DNA of 64,000 nucleotides from Magnolia sinica (Eukaryota > Streptophyta > Magnoliopsida > Magnoliales > Magnoliaceae). Within the stretch, counting starts at the first letter, position 1, and every line of letters begins with the position of its first letter. Below, one piece after another: positions 23,345 to 34,930 of this stretch. The notes under the pieces were generated by a model, which did no database searches, was not told the DNA's origin, and worked only from the letters and a program-made list of their open reading frames with translations. A program made the translations under genes and the position numbers. The stretch is from positions 66,658,001 through 66,722,000 of the forward strand of contig NC_080586.1 of NCBI RefSeq assembly GCF_029962835.1, in the 5' to 3' direction.

Positions 23345-25172
23345 TACGCGGAAGTTTACATAACTTGAAATTATGGCTAAGTCTTAGAGGGGGGTGAATA
23401 GACCATTAAAAGTCATTGCCTACTTAAAAAATTACCAATTTAAACAAATGAGGCATAAAGGTCCAATATCACAGACTATAAGAGATTCAACAATGTGTGC
23501 GATTAGTCTATGTGAGAGATAGATATCTTGTGTGTGCATGTATAATCAATTAAGCACCTATCATACAATCTAAATATGCATTCATATATAATAATCAAAT
23601 CTCACAAGCATAACTAGAAATGTGCGTAAATTACAATTGCAGACACAAGGATATATAGTGGTTCAATTAAATACATACTCCATTCCTGACGAACATACGC
23701 TCCTTGAGTGTACCGAATTTCACTATCTCGATAGTTCCAACAAGTTTACCACTAACCTTTGCAATAGTTTTTAATATGTTCACTACAAACCTTCAGCTTT
23801 ACACAAGAACCTACATATATGAACCCATATTAGTAGAACACATACACACCCGTGTCGGTGGACCACATGTTCACCCCTGTCAGTGGCTCCTGTACAGACT
23901 TAATTGGTTTTCTATCATTTCACCAATAACCCCAACAGTCTTAATCTAATGACCTACGCACACTCCCATAGAGACTAACACATACACACCCATTTCTAGT
24001 GGCGGTCTTACATAATAACCTACATGTATGTACTCACATTGGTTGAACACATATACATTTGTGTCGGTGAAGGTCTTACATAAGAACCTTTTTTGAGTTT
24101 AGGTTACAAACTCTATACTCAATGCTACACAAGGAATGAGTATACAATGGATTCTAATTAACCATTATTGGTTGAATTGAACCCCGCTGATTGTGCCTTC
24201 CTGAGATGCGTCTTTTCTTTTTGAATCCACTTCTCTTGTGGTCCTCCGATCATTCAAGTTGATCTTCTTTCACTTCTTTGAATTTGGTATAGGCAATGAT
24301 CTTCCTATTGAGATGCCAATGTAATGGGAGTATGGTGGAATCTCTTACAATTAATGGTGTTAGTTGGTTCAAAGTAGGGATTCACCCATATGGGTATTTT
24401 AGACAACGTAGACAATGATTTTTCTATAGGATTAGTGTCTAATATCTAAAAAATGGAAGAGACCAAATGCATCTTCATAAATGAGGTTCAAATCCTCATT
24501 AGAATGATAAATCATAAAGAAGGTGACTTAGATTTCTTAAGTTTAGAGCCTAAAATGATTGCAAAAGAGTTGAAAGCATAAAGGCTTCTAACACACTAAA
24601 AATCCATCATTCTAAGAACCGAATGCCCCTTTATATATAAAAAAAAATGATTCGCAATGGCTATAAAATGGGCAAATAATGGCTCGTTCAACAGGATTGA
24701 ACGATCCTTTGATATGATAAAATAATTTACGATTTAGGCAGTTTTATCGCTAGACAGTTCTAGCCATCTTCGATCAAATCGAGGGGTATCTTCAATGTTA
24801 TTGAGTCTTATCGACAACCTATTAATAGGATTGAGATTCATTAAAAAAATGTCAAGAGTTATGTTGATTTCGGCTTTTAATTTACAATAGTTATGAACCT
24901 TTAACGCATATCTTAGCATATTGAAATTAAGGTCCTAAGGTTATGAGATAATCAAATAAAGGTTTATCTATTGGAGAATACATCATATAGAGGCTAAGGT
25001 TGTTTTGGACCTAAAGTGGTTTAAGGTTAGGATCACCAAGGCACCTCAATTTACATGTTTCTTTACTCTTCAATGTTTCATGTCTTCATATGTCTTCGAT
25101 CTTCAGCTTACAAGGGCTCAACCGACTCATTGACACACTAACTCACGTGATTGACAAAAAAGTGTACTAACA
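23345..25172 (-). repeat. 5' LTR of the Sirevirus-like element
   Basis: It begins on the minus strand TGTTAGTACACTTTTTTGTC at 25,172. The inner boundary is approximate: TGGTGTCATAT (23,331-23,341) may be a decayed initiator-Met primer site, placing the end near 23,345. About 1.8 kb, AT-rich, no reading frame of note. Confidence 0.5.
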
Positions 25173-25179
25173 ATCCCTA

Positions 25180-25692
25180 CAAACGTAAAGAATAGTAATA
25201 CGTTAGTACTTTAGCCATTGTTATAAAACTTGATGTGCATCCATTAGAATGGGTTTTGAAGCTTACCTTATTCGTGTGGTTTGACAGCCATTAACACCGG
25301 TGAGAAAGCCCACTGGAGAAAATGATGGTGCTTTGGTTCTTCCTCCTCTCTCTCACCTCTCAGATTAATGGAAATATGCAACTTAGCATGAGAAGAGTGG
25401 GGGATCGAGTAACTCATTTTTATAATTGTCAAAGTCGACGTTGAGTCCTACCCATCACCAGACTTGCCACTGCATCCTATTACACCACGACTCACTTCCA
25501 TAAATGGAAGAGAAGCCTTGGCTTAACTAAAAAACCTCTCAAGTATGGTACTTTATGGGGCACTAAGAGACTATATGTGCCACACTTGTGGGCCCCACCT
25601 GAAACTCGTTATGGTGATCCAAATCATCCATTCCATTACTCCAACAACTAGTCCCTTTCATGGGCTACAAATTTTAACATTCTCCCACTTGG
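25180..25692 (-). repeat. 3' LTR start and polypurine tract of a second copia element
   Basis: Minus-strand ACCAAGTGGGAGA (25,680-25,692) is the usual copia polypurine tract, followed at 25,679 by TGTTAAAATTTGTAGCCC, an LTR head. The LTR appears to run to about 25,180, where the Sirevirus-like element begins. Its far end was not identified. Confidence 0.5.
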
Positions 25693-26169
25693 TCCACTAA
25701 TGGCATTAGCTTATATGTGGAAAAAAAAACTGGTATATTTAGTGCAAATATATGAGCTCAAAATCTTACAAGATATTTATTATAAATCAAGAGTACCCTA
25801 ATCGAGTCCATTGACACTACTGTTATGGAACTAGTCATCACTGCATTTATTACATCGAGACTAGGCATGATTACACATAACAACATTCCTAACGACATGG
25901 ATTCTGGAAGCCAGGGAGCGTGGTATGAAAATCTCATATCTAGTGTGGACTTCCATACATATTTTCAAACCGTCCTATAACCTCAAAACTTTAAAGCATT
26001 TTGGTCACTTATTTAATCATGTGCATGAAAATTTTACTTTAAGGAACAAAAACCATAATGCCATTAAAAAAAACTTAATTTCCTAATAAAACTAAAATAA
26101 CAAATAATTTGATTATCTGTATCTCTCACTAATTAAATATATATTTAATGCTAACCAATCACATATTAT
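25693..26169 (-). other. 3' untranslated stretch of the copia element
   Basis: AT-rich sequence between the end of the RNase H remnant and the polypurine tract. No gene seen. Confidence 0.4.
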
Positions 26170-26765
26170 TCACTAAATCCTTGAATGCACTGAGAGGTAA
26201 GTCTTTAGTTAGTGAGTCTGTAATCACCAGCTTTGTGTTAATGTGTTCTATAAACACTAGATGATCCTTAATTCTCTCATTCACCATCAGAAACTTTAAG
26301 TCTATGCACGTCGACTTATAGAACTTTTATTATTTTTTTAGAAGAATACCAATTTATCATAGTAGATTCTTATAGGCATTAGAATCGAATGCTTAGCTTA
26401 AAGCACTGGGATAAAGTTCTGTAACTAAATCACCTGACACATGGCTTGGTAACATGTAATAAATTTTGCTTCTATGGTGGACGAAGCTGTAAGTATATGT
26501 TTTGCACACTTATATGAAATAACTCCATGGGCCATCATGAAAACATATCCCGATGTGGATCTCTTGCTATCGAGACACCAAACGAAGTATGCGTTTGTAT
26601 ATCTAATCAGCTGCTACTAATCAGTTCATCTATATGTGAGCATAACATCCTTCATCCTTTATAATCGCTGCATCATTTTTTTCATTGCTTTCTAATGTTC
26701 CATTCATGTATTTGACATATATCTCTCAAGCATTCCAACTACAAAAGTTTATGTCAGGTCAAGTG
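26170..26765 (-). pseudogene. Copia RNase H remnant (C-terminal end of pol)
   Basis: Minus-strand translation, with frameshifts and stops, gives in order: KRSTSGYVFMMAHGVIS, LTASSTMEAKFI, YYDKLVFFKKNNKSSIS, CIDLKFLMVNERI and VITDSLTKDLPLSAFKDLV. These are the conserved C-terminal RNase H blocks of plant Ty1/copia polyproteins (S-T-S-G-Y, A-S-S-T-x-E-A-E, D-N, H-I-D-I/L, D-x-L-T-K). RT, which should lie to the right, is missing; nested insertions or deletion separate it from the integrase part at 61,434. Non-functional. Confidence 0.7.
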
Positions 26766-26959
26766 CATGCGTCTTATAGACATCCCACCTCAAATGAGAT
26801 TAAACTACTCTTCTAAATACGACCGAGATTCGATAAAATCATCTCTAGCCAATTCAAGGACTATTAAAAATCCAATCAATCAAGTGGGGAGGACTCTCGG
26901 TATGTCGCAGGGACGATTGACGGATCTGAAGGCTAACAAATTAGATTCTGAATAATCAC
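26766..26959. other. Short gene-free spacer
   Basis: Left flank of the solo LTR at 26,960. Nothing recognised. Confidence 0.4.
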
Positions 26960-28418
26960 TTTTGAGGGTTAAATATTATATATTATCCCCCATTTATTAC
27001 TTGGTTTTATGAACATGATAATGCTTAATGTTCTATTTTAATCATGTTTGTGTTGCAAGGTGAATTTAAGGGCTTAGATTGAAAAGGATACTAAAAGCAT
27101 GAATTTAACGCTCAAGAATCACCAAGGTCAAGGATGGATTTTATGATATCAAGAATGAAGAATTCACATGCCAAAGATCCAAGAAAATCAAGTGAGGAAT
27201 GAAGAGAATTGAAGACTTAAAGTGAAGAAAATGAACCTTAAAAATCCGTCTACTTCGACTAGTCTAAGCCCTCCCTTGACTAGTCGAAGGCTCCCGCTCG
27301 ACTAGTCAAAGGAACTTCAACTCGAACTCTAGTAATCAAAATTCTCTAAATCTCATCATCCTCGACCAGTCGAAAAAGACCTTCGACCAGTCGAAGTTGA
27401 CCCTCGACCAGTTGAAGGTTGTCCTCGACCAGTCGAGGGTCACGCAGGTTTTGCGCGGACTGCGTAAAGTTGAGGCGATTTCTGGATTTTTCCAAGTCGG
27501 TGCAAAAGGAGGTGCCCAAGGCATCCTTAGGCATCTTCTAGGGTTTGAGGAGAGGAGCAAAAGTATGGAGAAGTCGTCACCAAGAGTTTTTCTTCCCCTT
27601 CCTTAGTCATTTTTCATGCTTTCTTCTACGGTTTTAGTTCCAATCATGTCTATGGTTGGCTAAACTTCTTAGCTAGGGCTAAGAGGTGAAGCTTGTAGCG
27701 TGATGGGATGTTTTATATTTCTTTTATTCATATTTAAGTTGAACTATCTTTAATTCTAGTTTGATATTTAAAATATATTTTCAGTTTTTAATGGTTCGTT
27801 GTGACTCAAATTACAATAGATCTACGATAGCTTTAAGTATGTTCTTTTCATGTATTGAGATTGTGAAATTAAGAAATCCTATTGTTCACCATTATCCCTT
27901 GGGCATGGTTGGGTGACAGAATCCCTTCTAATCTTCATGATTCTCTTATGTTTGGTTATGAGATTAGTATAACCTATTGTGAGTCATTGTCTCCTGGGCA
28001 TGGTTTTGTGATGGAATCACTTCCAGTTCTCACACCTCTCATCCATTGAGAATTAGGTTAAAGGAAGTTCAAATTTGGTTTTACTGAGATATCTTTCAAT
28101 TGGATAAGATGGGACACTGGTTCCAGTTGTGTCCTTGAATCAAGCATAGAACTCCATGATCTCTACAAGTAGATCCTTGGAAACCCTAGTTATCACCTTT
28201 GAATTTGTTATTTTTATTCACTTCAATCACAATTACTCTCTCAATTAATTTAGATTTAGATTCACATCTTCTTCTAATTCTAGTTCTAGTTACTTTCAGA
28301 ATACACACGAGATTAGTCCCTGTGGATTCGACCTCGGTCTCACTGAGATTATTACTACATTGCGACCGTACACTTGGGGTTGTGAACAATCACCCCGGTG
28401 CTCTGGAAACACTTATCA
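26960..28418 (+). mobile_element. Solo LTR (about 1.46 kb) with TCGACYAGTCGA array
   Basis: It starts TTTTGAGGGTTAAATATTAT and ends ...ACACTTGGGGTTGTGAAC... AACACTTATCA (28,418). It shares head, middle and tail with the LTRs at 28,928-37,005 and (minus) 1,575-3,877. Order: head, palindrome array (27,255-27,445), CTGCGTAAAG, leader, a conserved block GCTAAGAGGTGAAGCTT near 27,680, and the TTCGACCTCGGTCTC block near 28,328. No clean TSD was found (flanks ATCAC and GCACA). Confidence 0.6.
27255..27445 (+). repeat. Array of seven TCGACYAGTCGA palindromes
   Basis: Variants of the perfect 12-bp palindrome TCGACTAGTCGA occur at roughly 27,257, 27,279, 27,299, 27,362, 27,383, 27,404 and 27,425. The last four repeat every 21 bp, that is two helical turns. 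CTGCGTAAAG follows at about 27,459. The arrangement looks like an array of binding sites for a dimeric protein in the LTR promoter. Confidence 0.8.
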
Positions 28419-28423
28419 GCACA

Positions 28424-28922
28424 TTAAATTTATCTTTATCTGACTTAGAGAATATCACAAATCCAAATATGGCACACATTAAGGGTTCCCAGCACCTCGC
28501 AGACACGATTAACCAATCAAATTGAAAAAATAAAATTGTAGGCTCTTGAAGGGTTAAGGGTGATGTTATCATCCCTGCCCCCATTTTTCGCCCTTGAAAG
28601 TGTTAAGAGACCCATTTCATAGTGACACGTGGACCATCAGCCAATCATCGACCGACAAACATCTAACACTCCCTTTGCACCGGGTGAATGCCTTATGACA
28701 AATCTTGCATGGCAAATTTTCACCAAGTGTCCACCATCAGCCAACCGTTAACTGACAGTTTTCTCCTATTAATTCAGCCCCAAGTGCTTAACTTAGGGGG
28801 TTAGTGGTAGAAAGAGATAGGAAGAGATACAAAGAGAGTGGAGAGAGTGATGTCCGTATGGGCTCTCTTCTCTGAAGACTTCGAAGATTTCTAACTAGCT
28901 GAGGCCCTACCCAACTCCAGAA
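28424..28922. other. Gene-free, LTR-like sequence
   Basis: Contains a GA-rich leader-like run (28,808-28,850) preceded by TTAATTCAGC, resembling the R/U5 part of an unidentified LTR. No terminus or coding domain recognised. Bases 28,923-28,927 (GTTAA) are the likely TSD of the next LTR. Confidence 0.35.
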
Positions 28923-29214
28923 GTTAATGCTCAAATATTACATATTTTTCCTCTATATTACATCAATTTTTTCATGTAAAATCATGATAAAATGACCTAA
29001 TTGAATATGTTTTCATTCTAAGGGAAGGTCTCAAAGGATAAGTCAATTACATGCTTAAAATGATGAAATAAGGCCTGAAAGAATGTAAGTGAAGAATTGA
29101 ATATTTAGGATGCAAAATTGATGATTTGAAGACTAAAAGACTTGAGAAAATAAAGTACAAAAGTGAAGAAAGTGACCAAAGATCATGTGCATTCAAACAG
29201 AAGAAACCAGTAGA

Positions 29215-29437
29215 GTTTAAGGGTTTAATCGATCAAGGATGTATGGAGCTGTATCGAGCAATCCACTTGAGTGATCAGTGGAAATTCAAATTTAATGTTG
29301 AACTCTCTAGACAATTTTTAGAATGATCGATTGATCGCTAACTAAGTCTGATCGATCAGTGGAAATTTAGAAATTTAAAAGTTCATTGCTGGACATTTAA
29401 TTCATCATCGATCGATGGGTTTAATCGATCGATGGCG
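29215..29437 (+). repeat. Array of TCGATCGATGG-type palindromes
   Basis: Variants of AATCGATCGATGG occur near 29,226, 29,259, 29,330, 29,349, 29,409 and 29,424. TGATCAGTGGAAAT recurs at 29,272 and, as CGATCAGTGGAAAT, at 29,354. CTGCGTAAAT follows at 29,444. Position in the LTR equals that of the array at 27,255. Confidence 0.75.
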
Positions 29438-29798
29438 TGCACAACTGCGTAAATCAAAGTCAGTTTGTGATTTTTCCAAAAGGGTGCAAAAGATTGGAGT
29501 TCCTATCTATTTAAGGAGATGTTTTTCACGCTCCTAAGTATCTTTGAGGGTTTGGGAAGAGAGAGAAAGCTTGGGTGGAGTGCCAATAACACCCTTTTGA
29601 TTTGATTTCTTCATAGGTTCTAGTAGATCTTTTAGTTTTTTCTTTTGTTTTAGAGATAGCTATGGGTAGCTAATCTCCTAGCGAAGTCTAAGGGGTGAAG
29701 CTTCAAGTTTATTATGATGTTCTAGTTTACTGATTCATACTTCTAGATTTAAATAATGATTAGTTAATTGAAGTAGAATTGAATTTTACTTTAAAGCT

Positions 29799-30451
29799 TG
29801 ATGTAGGACGTGGCACATATACATTCCTATAATGGTTGGAACAAAAGAGGGTGAACCGTAAATTGGCCATAACTTTTTATCTGGGTATCGTTACGAGGCA
29901 CAGAACCTATCAATATTTACTATAATGGGCCATTTGAGGTGAACCAACCCACATAATGGGTTGTGTCTGTCTGTTTCATCAAAAAACGCGTTCTTTCAGC
30001 TCAAAATAGAAATTTTAAGTAAAAATTTACTATTTTTAGTAATTTTGATTTTTTTAATAATTTTTTTTGTAGACTCTTAAATTTTCTTCTTTTTTAAAAA
30101 TAACTTGTAATCATGCTAGGAATCTTTTGGTAAAAGTTTATTTGAAATTTTTATTTTTAGAAATTAGGCTTTAGTAAAACTGAATTTAGGATTTTAATTA
30201 GGGTTAGAATTTTACTATTTTTGGTAATTACAATATTTGGTTTTTTTTTCTTTATTAATGATGTAATAGGGACACATAGAGGGGAGACAATTATGAATCA
30301 TTTTATTTTCAAATTTATTAGAATTTATTTCTATTTTCCTTCATGGATTTGAGGAATCTCTGTGAGGAGTCCAGAGAAGCTCCGTGGATTTAGAGTAAGT
30401 ATCCCCTTGGGGAAGATGGTGATCAACCTCATCACGTTCATCCTTGGATCA
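29799..30451 (+). repeat. Left (5') LTR of the Ty3 derivative, 653 bp
   Basis: Matches 31,082-31,189 plus 34,415-34,930 throughout, with scattered substitutions and several small indels. Confidence 0.8.
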
Positions 30452-30453
30452 AT

Positions 30454-30464
30454 TGGCATCAGAT
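30454..30464 (+). promoter_or_regulatory. Primer binding site, initiator tRNA-Met type
   Basis: TGGCATCAGAT two bases after the left LTR; 9 of 11 match the tRNA-iMet 3' complement TGGTATCAGAG. Confidence 0.6.
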
Positions 30465-30465
30465 T

Positions 30466-31010
30466 GAGGACTCCCCTTGGGTTGATGGCATCTAACGACG
30501 GCATGGACCAAAATCCTATGGACGATGTTCCGAGGATTCATTATATTTTGGAAAGAAATGAAAGATTTCCACTGGGAGAGTTAGTTGACAATGCAAGTGT
30601 TGCAAATAACCCTCGACCATCTTATGGATACGCCAATTCCACCCCGAGCACAAAGCGATGCTCAGCCGCTCATGGTTGTTATATGGCACAACCATAATTT
30701 TCGTAAAGCAGTTCCGGATGTGAATTATAGGGCTACCCAGATGAGTCAAGCTCCAGCGACGAGGACATCAATGTCAGAAGCAGTGAGAATCTCATGTCGA
30801 AAACAATGGTGGAAAAGCTGCAACTAAAAACAGAAAAGCACCTATCTCCATACACGATTAGATGGATCAAGGAGGTCAACAAAATAAATGCACAAGTGAA
30901 GGAAATGATCCATACTAGTCAAGTCAATGAGAGTATGAGTACATGTATTATGTTAGCTCAACAGACTAATGCACAGTACAAGGAAAAGGCTAATAAATAT
31001 CGGCGTTAGA
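30466..31010 (+). pseudogene. Fused protease and integrase C-terminal scraps of a Ty3 pol
   Basis: The piece at 30,790-30,880 reads SENLMSKTMVEKLQLKTEKH, like the region after the active site in plant Ty3 proteases. The same frame runs on without RT or RNase H to NAQYKEKANKYRR (about 30,970-31,009), like the start of the Ty3 integrase C-terminal domain. Pol has been internally deleted so that protease and integrase sequences abut. The preceding frame (30,480-30,700) I do not recognise; it may be a gag start. No full-length product is possible. Confidence 0.5.
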
Positions 31011-31068
31011 AATTATTTGAATATCATGAGCGAAGTCTCTTGAGTAACTCGAGAATGAGTTTTTTTTC

Positions 31069-31081
31069 AGGTGGAGGGATC
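31069..31081 (+). promoter_or_regulatory. Polypurine tract of the Ty3 derivative
   Basis: AGGTGGAGGGATC lies directly before the right LTR, after a T-run. Confidence 0.65.
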
Positions 31082-34000
31082 TGATGTAGGACGTGGCACA
31101 GATACATTCCTAACATGGTTAGAGCAAAAGAAGGTGAATTGTAAATTGGCCATAACTTTTTATCTGGGCATCATTACGGGATGCACAGCTGTAACACCCC
31201 GAACTTTTCAATACCCGAATATTGAAAGTTCTCGAGTGTTACCATGAAATTTAACTTAATATGTATATGTGTACGATACTAATCTAGCTATCCTAACCTT
31301 ACATTTATTCTCCGACATGAATCTGACCATTGAGAATGATCTTTATCCATAGATCAAGTCATCCGACCGTTGATTTTAAGACAAGATTATCATATGTCCA
31401 AGTATTCCATTTGTTCATCAAAACCAACCGTTCAACCAACTATCATCGATAGGTAAAGATATATTACCCCCACTTTAAGTTTGGACCACCCGATCATAGT
31501 AAACTAACTACCTGACATTTGCATCCCCTTATACATATATCAAATTGAGATTCTGATCTATTCATCTTGTTCACCACTTATGAATATGCTTAACCCACCA
31601 TCAAAACTACAATCTGAAAAACTTACACATGTGAACAAGTCACTTGAATCTAACAATATACATGTTCTGCCTCTTGATCGCTCCAAATACCCACTTGTGA
31701 TCATCCGTTTACAAAACTGACCGTACACCCACTTACGTACATGATCAGAGTACTAACCATCAAGTTTTTCTATTTTTAACATGTTATCTAACCATCCATT
31801 ATGTTGGTTGATATATGCATACTCCCTTAATTAATTTGGTGAATGATTCTTTACTCATAATTATTTAGATATAAGTTTTTTTGTAAGAATTACTTAGAAA
31901 TGTACCTATAACTATGTAGAACCATTAGATTTCTCAAAATTCTCATATCAACAATAATTACAAAAATGTCATTAACTCAGACCCTTGAATTCTAGATTAC
32001 ATGGTTCTCACGATCCGTTTGATGAGAAATTTTATATCATACCTATGTATCATAAATTAATCATACATGTCAAATTTTAGCCCTTAGATCGTTGTAAAAG
32101 TGACCCAATTGACAAATCAGCCCCTTAACCGTTAATTTTGGTATCCATCGAGTGAAGAAACCTTGTGGGTAGTCGTAGCAGGATATTTTCTTTCATATGA
32201 ATGACTTGGATTGCCCATAATATGGACCAAGTGTGAAATATGAAGACCACACATTGGTAGGCTTTTCTGTGCGAAGTTATCCTTTCGAAGCTTACCAACT
32301 CCTTATAAATCTGGATTTTCTGATTTAAATACTTCATACTGTCTATCACAACTCAAATTTGGACCATACTTTGGTCTTATATGACTAAAAGGTTATACAA
32401 AATTTAGACCATGATCTATAATTCTATATCGTTGAATGTTGAAGTCAGTTCCTTTATTTTGGTACAAAAGGTGAAATTTTAGATTTAGGCTTTTTCCACC
32501 ATCAATCAACCACTAAATTTTCTCTAACCATTTTCTTATCCCGACTACACATTTCTTTCCAAATTAGGCCCTGATCATTAGGTGTGGACCATTAATTGAG
32601 ATCAAATTTGTTTTAGAACTCATTAGGAAAATTTTCAAGATAGGCCAATCTAAATTTTGGATCATGAAGAAAATCATATACACTGGGTCTATTCGACGAC
32701 CCTAACACAATGAACGAATTAGATTTAATGAAAGATTGCTAGAAAAGGAAATTTTGGAGAAACCCAATCCAAGTGGGATGTGAAACACACCCCTCTCACT
32801 CTCCCGTTCCTTTTAAAAAGGGGTGTGCTTCCCTTCTCCACTCACACGCCCAATCTTCCAAACACTAAAGGAAGAGGGAGAGAGAGAAAGAGGAGAAAGA
32901 GAGAGAAAGAGAAGGAGAAATAGAGAGAAAGAGAGAGAGAAAGCCTAGACACCATCATCCCATTCCTTCTCCACATATGTGGCATCTCCCTCTTGCTCAA
33001 GCGATGTCGTGATTTATGTAGAAACTTTCCTACATGGATATCAACCTAGAGTGTAGACCTAAGGCTAAGGTGAGAAATTCATTTAAAGCTTACACTAATT
33101 TGAGTTGATATGATTTATCTTGTTTTTGCATATTTTTATATTACCGTGATTTTTCATGCAATTGATTAATTTATCATTGTCAATTATTTATTCTTTTGGG
33201 AATTATGGTTAAGGTATGATTTTAATTATGCGTGATTTTTATGAAGTTATGTGGGGTGATACATATAAACCTTGCTCTTTGCCAATTTTGAGAACAACGC
33301 GTACTTCCACTTTATATTGAGTTAGCCTTTTGATTCTCTCCCCTTATTCTTGTTGAGTTAGCATATTTGTTACTCTTCCCTTTTATTGAGATAACTTAAT
33401 GCTACTTTTTTTCTTTATTAAGTTAGCCTTGTGCTACCTCCCTTTATGGCTTGGGCATGTTTCTTGGAATTCTAAAACTCTTATTGTTTAATTTATTTTC
33501 TCTTTGATGCAAGTGATGTATTAAAGGTCTCACTTCTGGTGATTTATATATTTTATCGTGGACGTAATGCGCTCTAGGTAGTGACGCTCTTGGTCGACGT
33601 GTAATTCCATGGATTTTGGGTAGTGGTGCACAAATCGATGTAAGTAATCCGCAATGCGTGTTATATCAATTTCAGGATTGGTATCGCAAATAGTTATTTT
33701 ATGAACAAATCATGTCATGTAATTCATCTGATTCATGTGTTGTGCTGTCTCGAGGTGTTCACATAAATCCACAGTAGCGTTGGACACGCCGACGAATCTC
33801 TGTAGTTATGGGATGTGAGGCAAGCCGGGTTTCTATGAATTATATTTCGCATTGTGATAATCACTACATATGATGAGCCGTACACACTTTACTAGACATG
33901 CATTTATATATATATTGGTTGTGCATACTGATACCACTCATAGTGGTGGAGTACGGGACATATCGGAACCCTTACATTACTCTTATGAATCTCCAAAATT

Positions 34001-34930
34001 TTTGTTAATCTTAAAAGATAACCATCACTATGAGTAGGGCATTGACCCTCTCTAACCATACAGATGATGCAAGTGATGTGCAGATTGAATACACGGATGA
34101 CAACCCCCCCACAGGAGATTATTCTGAACAAATGAAGAGATAGCTTTATGATTAGTTTTATTTATTTTTTGTGTAAACTTTGATAATGTAATAATCTACT
34201 ATTGAGAGGGCATTTGATATTTTGTTGAATTCTTTTACTCTAATGGAATGATAAATGCAGTTGATTTTACTCTCATGAATGTAACTGGATATGATATATA
34301 TATATATATACATATATAAATGTGCGATTTTGAAGCATCCAATTTTTACATTCTTAACACCTGAAATTCTTGGGCATGAGTATGTCTCGAGCAGCGAAAA
34401 TTCAAGGCGTTACAACAACCTATCAATCATTATTGTAATGGGTCATCTGAGGTGAACCGACCCATTTGTCTGTTTTGCCAGAAAATGCGTGCTTTTAGCT
34501 TAAAAACAAAATTTACGGGAAAAAAAATATTATTTTTAGTCATTTTAATTTTTTAATAATTTATTATTTTTAAACTTTTAGATTTTTCTTATTTTTTTAG
34601 AAATAATTTATAATCATTCTAGGATTCTTCTGGTAAAAGTTTATTTATAAATTTTATTTTTAGAAATTAGGCTTTAGAAGAGTTTTATTAGAATTAGGAT
34701 TTTTATTAAAGTTAGAATTTTACTATTTTTATAATAATGATGTAATAGGAACACGTACATGAGATAAAATTATGAATCAATTTATTTTTGAATTTATTAG
34801 AATTTATTATTATTTTCCCTTATGGATTTGAGGAATTTCTGTGAGAAGTCCAGAGAAGCTCCATGGATTCGGAGTAATTATCCCCTTGAGGAATACAATG
34901 ATCGACCTCATCACATTCATCCCTGCGTCA
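31082..34930 (+). repeat. Right (3') LTR of the Ty3 derivative, interrupted
   Basis: Parts 31,082-31,189 and 34,415-34,930 together equal the left LTR. The break falls at the position corresponding to about 29,908 of the left LTR, within GCACAG-AACCTATC. Confidence 0.8.
31190..34414 (+). mobile_element. Solo LTR, 3.2 kb, inside the right LTR of the Ty3 derivative
   Basis: It starts TGTAACACCCCGAAC and ends AAGGCGTTACA. Flanks ACAGC (31,185-31,189) and ACAAC (34,415-34,419) differ at one base, consistent with a 5-bp TSD. A TTTTAAAAAGG box near 32,812 is followed by a GA-rich leader (32,870-32,945), suggesting plus-strand sense. No coding domain. Confidence 0.75.

Larger units (their letters stand above)
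20286..25172 (-). mobile_element. Sirevirus-like Ty1/copia deletion derivative
   Basis: Minus-strand element with a 5' LTR (about 23,345-25,172), a gag remnant (21,480-23,240) and a truncated 3' LTR (20,286-20,542) preceded by a polypurine tract. No integrase, RT or RNase H was seen, so pol is deleted. The gag type (UBN2-like plus two CCHC-type knuckles), the large LTR and the phrase CTATTCACCCCCCTCT near the end of the 5' LTR fit the Sirevirus/Maximus group. The flank after the 5' LTR is ATCCC; the other flank is lost. Confidence 0.6.
29799..34930 (+). mobile_element. Small Ty3/gypsy deletion derivative (TRIM-like), TSD AAGCT
   Basis: Two LTRs start TGATGTAGGACGTGGCAC (29,799 and 31,082) and end TCA (30,451 and 34,930); perfect AAGCT duplications flank it at 29,794-29,798 and 34,931-34,935. 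The internal region is only 630 bp. The right LTR is broken by a 3.2-kb solo LTR at 31,190-34,414. Without that insert the element is about 1.9 kb, in the TRIM/SMART size class. The internal region carries joined scraps of Ty3 protease and integrase, so it is a deletion derivative of a Ty3 element and not an independent family. Confidence 0.8.
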
